This document shows positions 45,257 to 57,420 of a stretch of DNA of 64,000 bases, piece by piece (the first letter of the stretch is position 1; each line of letters opens with the position of its first letter). The stretch is from Garcia nutans (taxonomy: Eukaryota; Streptophyta; Magnoliopsida; Malpighiales; Euphorbiaceae). The translations under genes and the position numbers were made by a program. The notes under the pieces were generated by a model. It was not told where the DNA came from, did not search any database, and worked only from the letters and a program-made list of their open reading frames with translations. The stretch covers positions 51,178,001 through 51,242,000 of the forward strand of contig CANTUV010000024.1 of the NCBI GenBank assembly GCA_947685225.1, written 5' to 3'.

Positions 45257-47074
45257 GTGATTGGGGATTTTTGTCCCCACTCCCGGTGGAATGGTTCTTG
45301 CGACTTCGGCACTGTTTAGGCTCAGGGCCTTAGAGAACATGGACCTAAGTCCAGAAAAAAATGGAGTCGCCACCCGGATGGACCGAAAAAAAGAAAGGGG
45401 TGGATGACTCCATTTCTCCAACCCCTTAATGGGTTCGGAAAGTTGGGTACGTGTGGGGAAGGTGAGAAATGGCCCAGCACCCCCACAACGCCTGGTTCAT
45501 TGGAACCGGCCTCCTTTACAGTTCTTAATATTATAAAATTCTTAAATATAACAATATTATCCATACTACACATAATAAAAAGAAAGCATCATTATATTAA
45601 AATCAAAGCAATGTCCATACAAAACAAAACAAATAAATGGACACCCATTCGAAGATGGAAACATGTCCTTACATCACATGCCTAAATAGGACACCCACCA
45701 AAAGGTAGAAACATGCCCTTTACATAGGTTCTAAAATAGAAAAGCTAATTAAATTACATGATATTTAACTAATGAGGTATCCATCAATTGGAAACATACC
45801 CCTCACAACATTTGGAAATCTAAATTAATTGATAAAAGTAAATAATCATTCATCATAAATAAATAATTCATCAAAGCTATTAATCAAAATATAAAATAAA
45901 CATCCATCCATGATAAATTAAATAAATCAAGTATTGAAATTAAATAAATTAAAGCATAAGAAATAAATCAAAGCATAATCAAGTATGGAATTCAATAAAG
46001 CAAATAAAAGTTCAATTATAGCTACTGTGACTTTTATGGAATTAAAATAAATTAGGGTTTTATGTTTTAAAAGGTTGGTAAGACACTTTGATTAACAAAA
46101 TTAAGGTTTGAATAGTGAAATCATGAAACTAGGGTTTTAGACACTTTAAAATACTTTGATTTGCGATTTTTAGTTATTGGGTTCCTAAGCTACTGTGTAA
46201 AATTTAGGTTTTTATGTTTTTATGTTTTTTAATGTTTTAAAAGGATTAGGGTTCATAAAAATTAGGGTTTAAGGTTTTAAAAGGGTTAGTGTTCATTATT
46301 TTGGGTTTAAAAGTTGAATTTTGGATTTTAGGATTTAGAAGTAAGGTCATGGGTGGTGAATAATTTTTAGGGTTTTAGAAATCAATTTGATAATTTCATG
46401 AAGTTTTATGAATTTAAACAAATAAATTAAAGTTTTTATAAGTAGAAAAGATGTTTTAGAAGACTTTTTGAATGAAATAGAACCTACTTTAAAATTTTAA
46501 AAGAAGCAGAATTTACATCTTAGTTTTGTTGAAAAATATGTTCAATTAGAGTTTTAAGGTTTTTAAGAAGAAAAAATAACAAATTTAAGCCTTTTGGATG
46601 ATAAACCAATGAAATAAGTTTTTTTTTTTTTTTGCTTTAGAAAAACTAAACTAAAGTTCAAAGGTTCTTAATTTTGATTTCATAGATTTGCTACTGTGTA
46701 AAAAAACAATTAAAGAAAATTAATTAACACATACCTTCTTTTGATGATTTCTCCAAAAACAATTCTTCTTGGATGAACTAGCTCCAAAGACAAGCTTTTT
46801 TTTGCCTTTGAATCCTCTAAATTGTGCTACTGCTGTTCCAGAAAAAAGTTGAATTGAATTTCTTCTTTTCCTTCCTTGATTTGGTTTCAAATTTTCCAAA
46901 CTACTCTTTGATTTTTGCCTCCCTTAAATTAATCGCCTTTGGTCCTTATTTATAGTGGTTTGAAGTTGTTTATTCCTAATTAGCTAAGGTAAGTAATATT
47001 AATAATAAAAAAGAAACCAAAACCTAATTGGATTAGGTTTTGAAAAATACTAATCCAAATAATTGGATTAAGAT
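45257..47074 (-). repeat. 3' LTR of element C, missing its U3 start
   Basis: Nearly identical to the 5' LTR over most of its length but only about 1818 bp. Directly after the polypurine tract it reads ATCTTAATCCAATTATTTGG instead of TGTAGACCC, so roughly the first 400 bases of U3 have been replaced by a short unrelated piece. Confidence 0.8.
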
Positions 47075-47092
47075 GTTTGCTCCCTGCTTGAA
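47075..47092 (-). other. Polypurine tract of element C
   Basis: The minus strand reads AAGCAGGGAGCAAAC, equivalent to AAGTAGGGGGCAAAC before the 3' LTR of element 1. Confidence 0.6.
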
Positions 47093-47164
47093 TGATCTGA
47101 AACTTAAGTGAAAGAGAGAGAAAAGCAATAAGACTTAATTTTTGAGATGGCGAATTAAATTTGT

Positions 47165-47650
47165 TTTGGGTACTTGGACCCGAGATTGGGTACTTGGGCC
47201 CAAAATCGGGTACTTGGACCCGAGATTGATTGAATTTGGGTACTTGGACCCAAGATTGAGTACTTGGACTCGAGATTGGATACTTGGACCCGAGATTGGG
47301 TACTTGGACCCGAGATTGAATTGATTTTGGGTACTTGGACCCAAGATTGAATTTGATTTGGGTACTTGGACTCGAGATTGGGTACTTGGGCCTGAGATCG
47401 GTTACTTGGACCCGAGATTGATTTGATTTGGGTACTTGCACCCAAGATTGAGTACTTGGACCCGAGATTGGGTACTTAGACTCGAGATCGGGTACTTGGA
47501 CCCAAGATTGATTTGATTTGGGTACTTGGACCCAAAATTGAGTACTTGGACTCGAGATTGGGTACTTGGACCCGAGATTGGGTACTTGGACCCGAGATTG
47601 AATTGATTTTAGGTACTTAGACCCGGGATTGGGTACTTGGACCTGAGATT
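47165..47650 (-). repeat. 21-bp tandem array in element C
   Basis: About 22 units of GGGTACTTGGACCCGAGATT type (plus-strand view), with occasional longer spacers containing GATTTGATTT. It occupies the same place as the 23-bp array of element 1 but has a different monomer. The overlapping frames on both strands are artefacts of the array. Confidence 0.9.
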
Positions 47651-47730
47651 AAGTTTGACTGACCTTTTATCATTTGAGAAATCTGACTGCTCCAGTTATT
47701 CTATGCATTGTGGTTTTTCACCCTCAAAAT

Positions 47731-47935
47731 GGATCTTCATCCTTTGAGATCGGGTCTTCATCCTTGAAAATGAATCTTCATCTTTTGACATCGGGTCTTC
47801 ATCCTTAAAAAAATGGATCTTCATCCTTTGAGATCGGGTCTTCACCCTTGCAAATGGATCTTCATCCTTTGAGATTGGGTCTTTACCCTTGAAACATGGG
47901 TCTTTATCCATTGGAGGTCGGGTCTTTACCCTGGC
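47731..47935 (-). repeat. About 41-bp tandem array in element C
   Basis: Units contain GGATCTTCATCCTTTGAGAT then CGGGTCTTCATCC, about five copies. The overlapping minus-strand frame is an artefact of the repeat. Confidence 0.8.
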
Positions 47936-50433
47936 TTCAGCTCTTTTAGCTGGATTAGTCTTTCGTCTTTTGCATCTTCATTCTTTTGAGAGTTCTAATG
48001 TTCCATTCTTTTGTTCTTCCTTTTTACAAAGATTTAGCTATTTTTAATTGGACCTTATATCCTCTCCTTGCCCCCTCCCCCTGTGTGGCAAAATATTTGT
48101 AAGTGAGATTAAAAATATTTGGTATATAAACTCAAAAAATTGAAAAGGAGAAACTTTGCCCCATGTGTAGGCTCAAACCAAATATTTTATCCATGCAAGC
48201 TTTGATTGATGTTTTTTCTGTCTTGTTCTTCGCATAAGCACACATTTCTTCTCTTTACAAGATTACTGGAGCTTTCTCAAGCAATGGGCTTTCTATGCCC
48301 CCCTGATTTGATATCTTCTTTTGATTGCTTGCTGTTCATTTTGACAAGGAATAGACAACACAAGACAAGAAAGTGCGATGTGACATGCTCGTGTATGCAT
48401 GATATGCATGAATAATACTTACAGTCGTTCCATCGACTCACAGACCAGGGTGATTAGCAGAAGTATTCTCATTAGTTCCTTTTTGACGCTCGTTCAAGTC
48501 TCGCATTTAAATGATCAAAAGCTTTGCATTTGGCTTTTATCTTCAAGATGTTGAAAACATCTAAGCAGCAGAGTCAGGGATGTATCCATTTCCAACTATG
48601 CTTTAGTATGTCAGTTGATAGCTTCTTCATAACCTTGCCAATAATCATTCCCTTTGCCCAATATGTCCTACTTCCCTTAACTTGAAGGCTTTGTATGACA
48701 AAAACATTTTTTATTTGATTTTTTGAATTTTAATTTTGAAATCAAATGTTAGCTTTGTCAAATTAATGTCAATGTACCTCAGGACTTGATTTCCAAATTA
48801 AAATATCTACAACATGATAACCCTAGTTACCGTACTAAACTCGGGAATCATTTCTATTTAAGCAAGAACTGTTGCACTTCAGATAGGCACATACACATTA
48901 CTTGGCCAAAGGTCTCATTTGAGTTTAAATATTGTCTATCTCATATGTATGCTTATCCAAACTATCTCCACTAATAGACTCTACCTGTCAAGAGAGATCA
49001 ACAGGTCTTTGATAGGCTTGAAATGGGGTCTATGAGGGACACGGGTTTAAATGAAGGCCATTTTGAGATTGGAGCTGGTGTGACACAATGGACAAACCCT
49101 TACACTACAAATTTCTTATTTGAATTTTCAGCAGCTTGGAGTAATCTTACTAAATTCCAAATTCTTGGCATTAATCTGGATCTTGATTAGGACAGTTTAT
49201 GCCCTTGCAAAAAGTTTAAGACCCAAATTCGTTTCTTTTCTTCTTTTCCCTTTTCTTTCCTCTTATTTTTCTTACTCTTCCCTTCTCTTTCTCTTTCCTT
49301 ACTCTTCCCTTTCTTTTATCATTTTGTCCTTCTTTCTTATAGGACTATAAAGTACAGAACTTTCAAAAACTGAATGGTCTTTCTCCTTTTTCTTTGATTT
49401 TGATCGAATCTTTGGTTGGGCTGGACCAACTCAAGTCAATCCGTCCTTATAAACCAAATGGAAGCCTTTTGTTGTCTTAGGTAAAAGAGGACTCAGTTGG
49501 CTTTCTGAACCGCCTTTTTAGGTTTAATTTTTTCTCTTTTTCTTTTTTTCTTCTTTTTTCTCTTTTTTTTCTTCTTTTTTCTTTCCTTTTTCTTCTTTTC
49601 TTCTTTTTCTTTTGTTTTTTTTGTTCTAGCTCTAAAAGAGTTGTCTTGTTTGTACCGACTTGGGCTTCCAATAATGGATGAGTGGAGTAACATAGATCTT
49701 CTTTAACAGAGATAAATCATTTGTTACTCTAATGTTGTCTTGATAGATTGGAGATACTAGGAAAACTTCAACTACCCTTATGGTCTTGAGAACTTGAACT
49801 ATCTTTATGGTCTTAAGAATTTCAACTATCTTCATGGTCTTGAAACTTCAACTATCCTCATGATCTTGACTAATCATTGCTTTCTTTGATCTTCTTGCCT
49901 ATTTGTCTTAGTGATAATAAGACTTGTAAAAAGTATCACAACAGCTCAGGGCAGGTTGTTGGGGTTATATGCCAATGAAAAGAAAGCTAAAATTTTATGA
50001 AGGCTCAAAGGGATAGCTAGGGATTGATATTTAATTGGGTGGATACTAGTTGTTGGCTAACCAAACAATGCCTAGATCATTTCTCTCTTAAATAAGTAGA
50101 GTTCAAAGCTTGTCAAAGCATGTTCTAAGACTGACTAGGACCTAGACAAAGGTAATTATGCCGGAGCCCTCTCTAAGTAAGCATACACAACTCAATGCTA
50201 TAGAGCAATTCCCTCACCTAGTAAAGTCATTCAAGTCATGATGCCTAGATATATTAATTCATGAATTATCACGCTAGATTCCTCATCGGTTGAGCACCAA
50301 AATGAACAAAGACCAACAAAAATTTTGATGAAAGTAATTTATTCAAGCAACTTTAAATTTGAAAAACACGATAGTTCCAATTAAAGAAAGTAAAATTGAA
50401 AAGCAACATTCAAGCTAAGGAAAGTTCATTGAG
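47936..50433 (-). other. Non-coding region of element C between gag and tandem arrays
   Basis: Homologous to 4209-5650 plus 11781-12660 of element 1, thus showing the site before the CACTA insertion. It includes sense-strand purine tracts at about 49230-49330 and 49525-49620. The lysine/arginine-rich frames at 49477-49693 are translations of the tract. Confidence 0.6.
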
Positions 50434-51831
50434 TTAGGCTTCTTTTCCTTTCACATCTTCAATATCCCCATCTTGAAAAGAGGATAAAACAAAATCTTTT
50501 TCCAATCCTTTTCCCACCATAAAGGTTACTGGTGGTGGCACTCTTCCAAATTTAGGCAAAGGGTTGTCCTTGGTATTGGGCTTATCCGGCTCGGGTAGCT
50601 TGCCACTATCAATCAAATCTTGGATCTCATGCCTTAATCGGGTACACCTATCAGTCTCATGTCCTTGAGTATGATGAAATTGACAAAAAGCCTTAGTATC
50701 AAATTTTGGGGGTAATGGACTAGGTAAAGGTCGAGGAGCCAATGGTTGTAACAACCCTTTCTTTTGTAGCTTATCGAAGACCCAAGACAAAGGCTTCCCC
50801 AGATCTGAAAACTACCTTCTATTTGCTTGACCGGTTACATTAACATCAACTTCTTTTTGTGTGCTTTGATTGTTAGGCTGGTTGTTCCCTTTCTCATTCC
50901 TTCTTACTGAAAAGCGATTCTTCTGTCTTTCCCATTCTTCAATTTGCAAACCAGCTTGGAGAAGGTCTTTGAAGTCACGGATGAGTGTATAAGACATCCT
51001 CTCACGAAGACTAGGCAACACCCCTCTCACAATCATCCTTATTTGATTGGACTCATCGGGCCTCTTCTTGAGTAAAGTGGCCTTGTTTCTCCATCTCTTG
51101 ACATAGTCTACAAAATTCTCGTTCGGCCTTTGCCTAATAGATTCCACTTCCATCAAGGTAACTTCCAACTCAACATTATATCCATATTGTTGGATGAAGG
51201 CTTTGTAAAGTAGATCCCAACTCTTTTGTGTTCCATCATCTAAGGTATTGAACCAATTTTGGACAACAGGATCCAATGAGAGCATAAAGTACCTTAAGGT
51301 TTGAGCCTTAGTAGCTCGAGCAGACTGCATGGCAGTGATGTATTACTTCACATGAAGATGGGGATTTCCAGTGCCATTGTACTTAGCAAAGGAAGGCATC
51401 TTGAACTTATAAGGGACCTCATCATCTTGTTCAAATAGTTTGTCGATCTCAGACTTCTCTTCGGTTTTCAGCTTCTTCTCAAATTTCTTTTCTAAATCAG
51501 CAATCATCTTTTCAACATCGGATGTCTCGATCTTTTCAATAGTTGCCTTCTCAACAGCCTTTGGTTCTTTCTTCTTTTCTTGAACCTCTTGGTAGTATTG
51601 AGTCCAATCATCATCATCATCAATGATCATCTTTTAATCATCAAAAACCACTTCACTAACTTTGGTCTTCCCTTTGTCCTTTGGGTTTTTAGTGCTAGCA
51701 GATGCCTCGGCATGATTCTCCAAGATTGCAGTCAATTGGTTCTTTATGGTCTCAGCTAGGGCCTCTTTGATTTCTTTCATTTTGGCATTAAGGGCTTCAT
51801 CCACCATCCTTTGAATTTGTTCGGGCTCCAT
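50434..51831 (-). pseudogene. Gag of element C with three in-frame stops
   Basis: One frame runs from the ATG at 51831 (MEPEQIQRMVDEALNAKMKE) to the stop at 50434, interrupted only by stops at 51636-51634, 51345-51343 and 50814-50812. Order: helical N-terminus, acidic DDDDD linker, coiled lysine/glutamate stretch (EKMIADLEKKFEKKLK), gag core (NWFNTLDDGTQKSW, FIQQYGYNVELEVTLMEVES, LPSLRERMSYTL), and a zinc-binding-like tail FCQFHHTQGHETDRCTRL followed by RHEIQDLIDSGKL, as in Tat/Athila-type Gag. About 465 codons. The best-preserved gag of the family here. Confidence 0.85.
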
Positions 51832-52953
51832 TGTTTTAGGTGAGCAAGTGATTGAGTCGTTGCTAGATACTTCATCTCCGGCGTAGGTCAGATTGTCGTA
51901 AGCTTTTGAACTTTCGTAATCCAGGGCTGTGAGCCAGAGAGGATTAATGATATGAGATGCAAATGTATGCATGTATGCATGTATGCACAATCGACCAATA
52001 AACAAGTGTAATTAGGATGATCCTTCCAACATTATAACATCCACACATGAATGGCGAGTCTCTTTTTCCTAGGTATATGGTTAACAAAATACCAACACGG
52101 GGTATCATACTTTTAAATAATTCCCTCAGACGTTTCAACCAATAGTTATATTTTCGAAAATGAAAATCAATCCATGATAATTCCCATTAATTAGGTTTTA
52201 ATCCATTCAACCAACTAAAGTAGCTTTTATGCTATGTTGGATTAAAATGAAATTAAGAGGTTTATTATAAATAGATTTCTCACTCGGAAAGAGTAACTAA
52301 TGGTTCATGCCAAAAACAAGCTCATGGTTAATTTATTCTTAGTGTAAACTAGGCCCACAATTGATTTTTGGTATTTCATAATTGACCTAAATATTTTTTC
52401 AAGCTCTTTGTAAGAAAATGTTGGGTGAAAATAGTTTTGTTTCTAAGCCCATAGTAAAAGATTTTAGAAAAATGGATTTTGGGCTTAGTATTTGGGCCAT
52501 GAGCCAAAGAATTTATTTATTTATTTTTTAGAAAAGTATTATGTCCAAAGACCATCTTGGAAATAATTTTAAAAATAGTTTTGGCCTTTTGGATTTTAAA
52601 GAAAAATTTATTTTGAGCTTACAATATACTTAGGTCATATTAGAAAAAGAACAAAACCAAATAAGCCATGATTTAAGCCAAGATAAATCAACCATAGTCA
52701 AACAACATGCATATGGGGTAAAACCTAAGGAAAGTAACTAGGCCAATTACATGAGCTTTAGTCTTTGGGTTAAAAGGCTTAGGTTCCCATAGCAAGTATA
52801 TACCAAATAGTACGAGGCTATGAGTGGTTATGCCATGCTCGATCTCCATACCTTGAGTGAAAGTATGGTATCCCTTACATAACATAATACGGGCGTCCTA
52901 ACTCATGCACACGATGCAATCTAAGATGATACCAACGGAATCAACTTCTCTTA
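51832..52953 (-). other. Leader of element C
   Basis: Homologous to 1671-2814. It contains the same conserved short frame (52688-52885) as the other leaders. An upstream in-frame extension of gag to 52005 is open but less likely used. Confidence 0.55.
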
Positions 52954-52971
52954 TCCCCAGTGGAGTCGCCA
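52954..52971 (-). other. tRNA-Arg primer binding site of element C
   Basis: The minus strand reads TGGCGACTCCACTGGGGA, one base after the LTR end. Confidence 0.88.
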
Positions 52972-52972
52972 C

Positions 52973-55186
52973 TGTGAGCGGGGATTTTCGCCCCCACTCT
53001 CGGTGGAATAGTTCTTGCGACTTCGCTACTATTTAGGCTTGGGGCCTTAGAGAACACGGACCTAAGTCCAGAGAAAAATGGAGTCGCCACCTGGACGGAC
53101 CGGGAAAAAGAAAGGGGTGGATGACTCGATTCCTAAGGAATCTCCAACCCCTTAATGGGTTCGGAAAGTTGGGCACGTATGGGGAAGGTGAGAAATGGCC
53201 CAGCACCCCCACAACGCCCGGTTCATTGGAACCAGCCTCCTTTACAGGTCTTAATATTATAAAATTCTTAAATATAACAATATTATCCATACTACACACA
53301 ATAAAAAGAAAGCATCATTATATTAAAATCAAAGCAATGTCCATACAAAACAAAACAAATAAATGGACACCCATCCGAAGATGGAAACATGTCCTTACAT
53401 CACATGCCTAAATAGGACACCCACCAAAAGGTAGAAACATGCCCTTTACATAGGTTCTAAAATAGAAAAGCAAATTAAATTACATGATATTTAATTAATG
53501 AGGTATCCACCAAGTGGAAACATACCCCTTACAACTTTTGGAAATCTAAATTAATTGATAAAAGTAAATAATCATTCATCATAAATAAATCATTCATCAA
53601 AGCTATTAATCAAAATATAAAATAAACATCCATCCATGATAAATTAAATAAATCAAGTATTGAAATTAAACAAATTAAAGCATATGAAATAAATCAAAGC
53701 ATAATCAAGTATGGAATTGAATAAAGCAAATAAAAGTTCAATTATAGCTACTGTGACTTTTATGGAATTAAAATAAATTAGGATTTATGTTTTAAAAGGT
53801 TGGTAAGACACTTTGATTAACCAAATTAAGGTTTGAATAGTGAAATCATGAAACTAGGGTTTTAGACACTTTAAAATACTTTGATTTGTGATTTTTGGTT
53901 ATTGGGTTCTTAAGCTACTATGTAAAATTTAGGTTTTTATGTTTTTATGTTTTTTAATGTTTTAAAAGGATTAAGGTTCATAAAAATTAGGGTTTAAGGT
54001 TTTAAAAGGGTTAGTGTTCATTATTTTGGGTTTAAAAGTTGAATTTTGGATTTTAGTATTTAGAAGTAGGGTCATGGGTGGTGAATAATTTTTAGGGTTT
54101 TAGAAATCAATTTGATAATTTCATGAAGTTTTATGAATTTAAACAAATAAATTAAAGTTTTTATAAGTAGAAAAGATGTTTTAGAAGACTTTTTGAATGA
54201 AATAGAACCTACTTTAAAATTTTAAAAGAAGCAGAATATACATCTTAGTTTTGTTGAAAAATATGTTCAATTAGAGTTTTAAGGTTTTTAAGAAGAAAAA
54301 ATAACAATTTTAAGCCTTTTAGAAGATAAACCAACGAAATAAGGTTTTTTTTTTGCTTTAGAAAAACTAAATTAAAGTTCAAAGGTTTTTAATTTTGATT
54401 TCATAGATTTGCTACTATGTAAAAAAACAATTAAAGAAAATTAATTAACACATACCTTCTTTTGATGATTTCTCCAAAAACAATTCTTCTTGGATAAACT
54501 AGCTCCAAAGACAAGCTTTTTTTGCCTTTGAATCCTTTAAATCGTGCTGCTGTTGCTCCAGAAAAAAGTTGAATTGAATTTGTTCTTTTCCTTCCTTGAT
54601 TTGGTTTCAAATTTTCCAAACTACTCTTGGATTTTTGTCTCCCTTAAATTAATTGCCTTTGGTCCTTATTTATAGTGGTTTGAAGTTGTTTATTCCTAAT
54701 TAGCTAAGGTAAGTAATATTAATAAAAAAAGAAATCAAAACCTAATTGGATTAGGTTTCAAAAAATTTGCATCGGAAAATTTGCGCTGTCGAAAAAAAAC
54801 TGCTGCGGAAAAATTGCGCTGGCAAAAAAATCTGCTGCAGCTAGCTGTGGCAGCAGGCACGGAGCGGGCCCGTAAGCTATTTCGCAGGCAGAAATTTTCT
54901 GCGTGCGAAATAGCACAGTGATTTCGCCCGCTTGAATTTCCTGTGGGCGAAATGCCCACGGGCCTGCACGACAATTTTTTTGCGTCGATTTTTCTGATTC
55001 TGATTTTTATTTTTATTTTTATTTTTTGAATTTTATTTGTTTATTTCTATTTTTTATTAATAAAAATTAGATAGTAAAGCAAAAATTATTTAATAAAAAT
55101 TATTTTGGACCAATTAGACAACAAAAATTATTTTAGACTAAATAAAACATATTGGACCGGATTGGGTCAAAAATTAAGGGTCTACA
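52973..55186 (-). repeat. 5' LTR of element C
   Basis: TGTAGACCC ... CACA on the minus strand, 2214 bp, full length. It contains a G/C-rich segment at 54770-54990 rich in GCGAAA motifs and a CCTATTTATAG-like block near 54670 as candidate promoter. Confidence 0.9.
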
Positions 55187-56070
55187 ACGCCCAAAGACAA
55201 GGCCGTGTTTCTGGGCGTGTCAGGCCAAAAACCTTGAAATTGACACCAACAAAGCCATAACCCACAATCATCTTCCAATAGCCATATCAACAACACACAA
55301 ACTCAACCAAAACCATCAACAACCCATATAATACTTGAGTAAACCTTAAAACAACTCAATTACAAGCATCAAACACAAACACCATCATATTCACAACTCA
55401 AAAATCACACAATCCACACACTTGCCTCTTTCACCAAACTCAACCCTTTTTTTTCTCTTAAATCCAAACCCAAAAATCAAAGTTACCAAGACAAAACACT
55501 TCAAACACACCAAAATAACCATAAACACATCTACAACAACCATCCAACAAACCCAAGAACACAAACTCAAAAGAAAACCAAGAAACAAGTTGGAAACTTA
55601 CCAAAATTGAAGAAAATCCTTAAAACTCCAACTTGATCTCTTAAAATCCTTCAATCTCTTGAGCTTGGAAGCAACAAAATCTCTTTTCCTTTGGTAGATA
55701 ATGGTGGCCGACTCACTAGAAGGAAAGAAGAAGATGAAGATGAAAGAAGAAGAAAGAAAGGAAGAAAGAAAGAAATTCAACCTCTAAACAGCCACTCTCT
55801 CCTCAAAACACTCTCCACCAAGCAATTAAACAATATAATATTAAATCCACTAACATCATCTTCCACTAACATTAAACCATTTAAATTCAAAATATCTTTC
55901 AACCAAAAAGACATAATCTTGTATATATTGTTTTTGTCTCCATATACATAACATATACACTTCCTTTTCCTTTTATCTATTCACTTAATCAAATATACAC
56001 TTAAAATCTTTTAATCTAATTTTCACAAATAATATTTCCAAAATTCTAGGGTATCACTTGGGATATTACA
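55187..56070 (-). repeat. Tekay 3' LTR, proximal part
   Basis: On the minus strand it starts TGTAATATCCC directly after the polypurine tract and runs to the Tat/Ogre insertion point. With 43492-45256 the LTR totals about 2.64 kb. The plus-strand frame at 55691-55951 is not a gene. Confidence 0.85.
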
Positions 56071-56090
56071 ATTCTCCCCCTCTATAAAAT
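56071..56090 (-). other. Tekay polypurine tract
   Basis: The minus strand reads TATAGAGGGGGAGAAT immediately before the LTR, preceded by the conserved GAGGACGAAATTATTTT. Confidence 0.9.
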
Positions 56091-56107
56091 AATTTCGTCC
56101 TCGAAAT

Positions 56108-56330
56108 TACCTGTTCTCAAGTCTGGAATAATTGAGGATACTGATCTTGCATCGCTTTCTCACTCTCCCAAGTTGCCTCTTCTCTAGCATGATTCTTCTA
56201 AAGAACCTTCACAATTGGCAATTTCTTATTTCTCAACTCTTTCACTCCATGTGCTAAAATGACCACTGGTTCTTCTTCAAAAGTTAGATTCGGACTCACC
56301 TCAATGGATTCCACTGACAAAACATGAGAT
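56108..56330 (-). pseudogene. Tekay chromodomain-like C-terminus
   Basis: After the integrase core-to-tail region the frame reads KELRNKKLPIVKVL, a stop, then KNHAREEATWESEKAMQDQY and PQLFQT. This is the chromodomain-type tail of Tekay/Del chromoviruses, thought to guide integration to marked chromatin. One in-frame TAG splits it at about 56198-56200. Confidence 0.8.
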
Positions 56331-57420
56331 GGGTTTGACTTGTACCTCTGTAGCATAGAAACATGGAAGACATTATGAATTTTATCCAACTCAGAAGGCA
56401 AAGCTAGGCGATAAGCCACTGGTCCAACTCTCTCCAGTACCTCGTAAGGTCCAATGAAACGGGGACTTAACTTCCCTTTGCGGCCAAATCTCAAAATTCT
56501 CTTCCAAGGAGACACTTTTAAAAATACTTTATCTCCAACACCGAACTCTATGTCTCTCCTCTTCAAATCTAAATAAGATTTTTGCCGATCTGAAGCTGCT
56601 TTCAAACGATCCCGAATTATCTTCACTTTCTCCTCCGTTTCTTTAATCAAATCGGGACCAACCAACCTGCCTTCTCCAACCTCATTCCAACATAAAGGTG
56701 TTCTGCATCTTCTACCATACAATGCCTCAAATGGTTTTCATTCTAATACTAAACTGATGACTGTTGTTATAAACAAACTCAATCAATGGCAAGAATCTAT
56801 CCCAACTCCCAAATAAATCAATGACACAACTTCTCAACATATCCTCTAAAATCTATATCACTCTCTCTGACTGCCCATCTGTCTGAGGATGAAAAGCAGT
56901 GCTAAAGTGCAATCGAGAACCCAAAGTAGCATGCAAACTCTTCCAAAACCTTGAAGTAAATCGAGGATCTCGATCAGACACCAAAGAAATTGGGACACCA
57001 TGCAATCTCACTATCTCATTGATATACAGCTCAGCCAACTTCTCAAGAGAATAATCCATCTGAACTGGAAGGAAATGAGCTGTCTTCGTCAACCGATCAA
57101 CAATCAACCAAATTGCAACATGCTTCTTCTGATTCAAAGGCAAACCAGTGACAAAATCCATCGTTACTCACTCTCATTTCCACTCAGGCACTGATAAAGG
57201 TTGGAGCAACCCCGAAGGAACTTGGTGCTCGGCCTTCACTCTCTGACAAGTGAGACATTTGGATACAAACTCTGCTATATCCCTCTTCATACTTGACCAC
57301 CGATAATGTTGCTTCAAATCATGGTACATCTTAGTACTCCCAGGGTGCATAGTAAAAGTCGACTGATGTGCTTCCTCTAAAATAATCTTTCTCATTCTTG
57401 CATCATTAGGAACACACAAT
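56331..57420 (-). pseudogene. Tekay integrase
   Basis: Zinc-binding N-terminus at about 57350-57245 (HQSTFTMHPGSTKMYHDL ... CLTCQRVKAEH). Catalytic core from MDFVTGLP at 57161 with DRLTKTAHFLP, VSDRDPRFTS and HPQTDGQSERV. C-terminal GPY/F-like region RFIGPYEVLERVGPVAYRLA (about 56440-56385). Breaks: two stops before MDFVTGLP (about 57163-57174), a stop near 56851 and a frame change near 56745. Confidence 0.88.

Larger units (their letters stand above)
45257..55186 (-). mobile_element. Complete gag-only Tat/Ogre-type element C, TSD ACGCC
   Basis: Flanked by ACGCC at 45252-45256 and 55187-55191. The outer ends read TGTGATTGGGG on the left and GGGTCTACA on the right, i.e. TGTAGACCC...CACA on the minus strand. 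It has a 2214-bp 5' LTR, a tRNA-Arg primer site, a gag frame with three in-frame stops, purine tracts, two tandem arrays, a polypurine tract and a shortened 3' LTR. 9930 bp with no pol signature. It is the best complete example of this family here and is inserted in the Tekay 3' LTR. Confidence 0.92.

Noticed and set aside
46980..47445. Open frames of up to 153 codons on both strands with repeating SKYP-like units
   Set aside because: Produced by the 21-bp tandem array, whose period is a multiple of three, so every frame can stay open.
47696..47911. 71-residue frame rich in KDEDP
   Set aside because: Direct translation of the 41-bp tandem array.
49477..49693. Lysine/arginine-rich open frames
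   Set aside because: Translation of the purine tract of element C; low complexity, no start context or conservation.
55691..55951. 86-residue plus-strand frame starting MVDNGGRLTRRKEEDEDE
   Set aside because: Inside the Tekay LTR on the opposite strand; low complexity, not conserved in the other LTRs.
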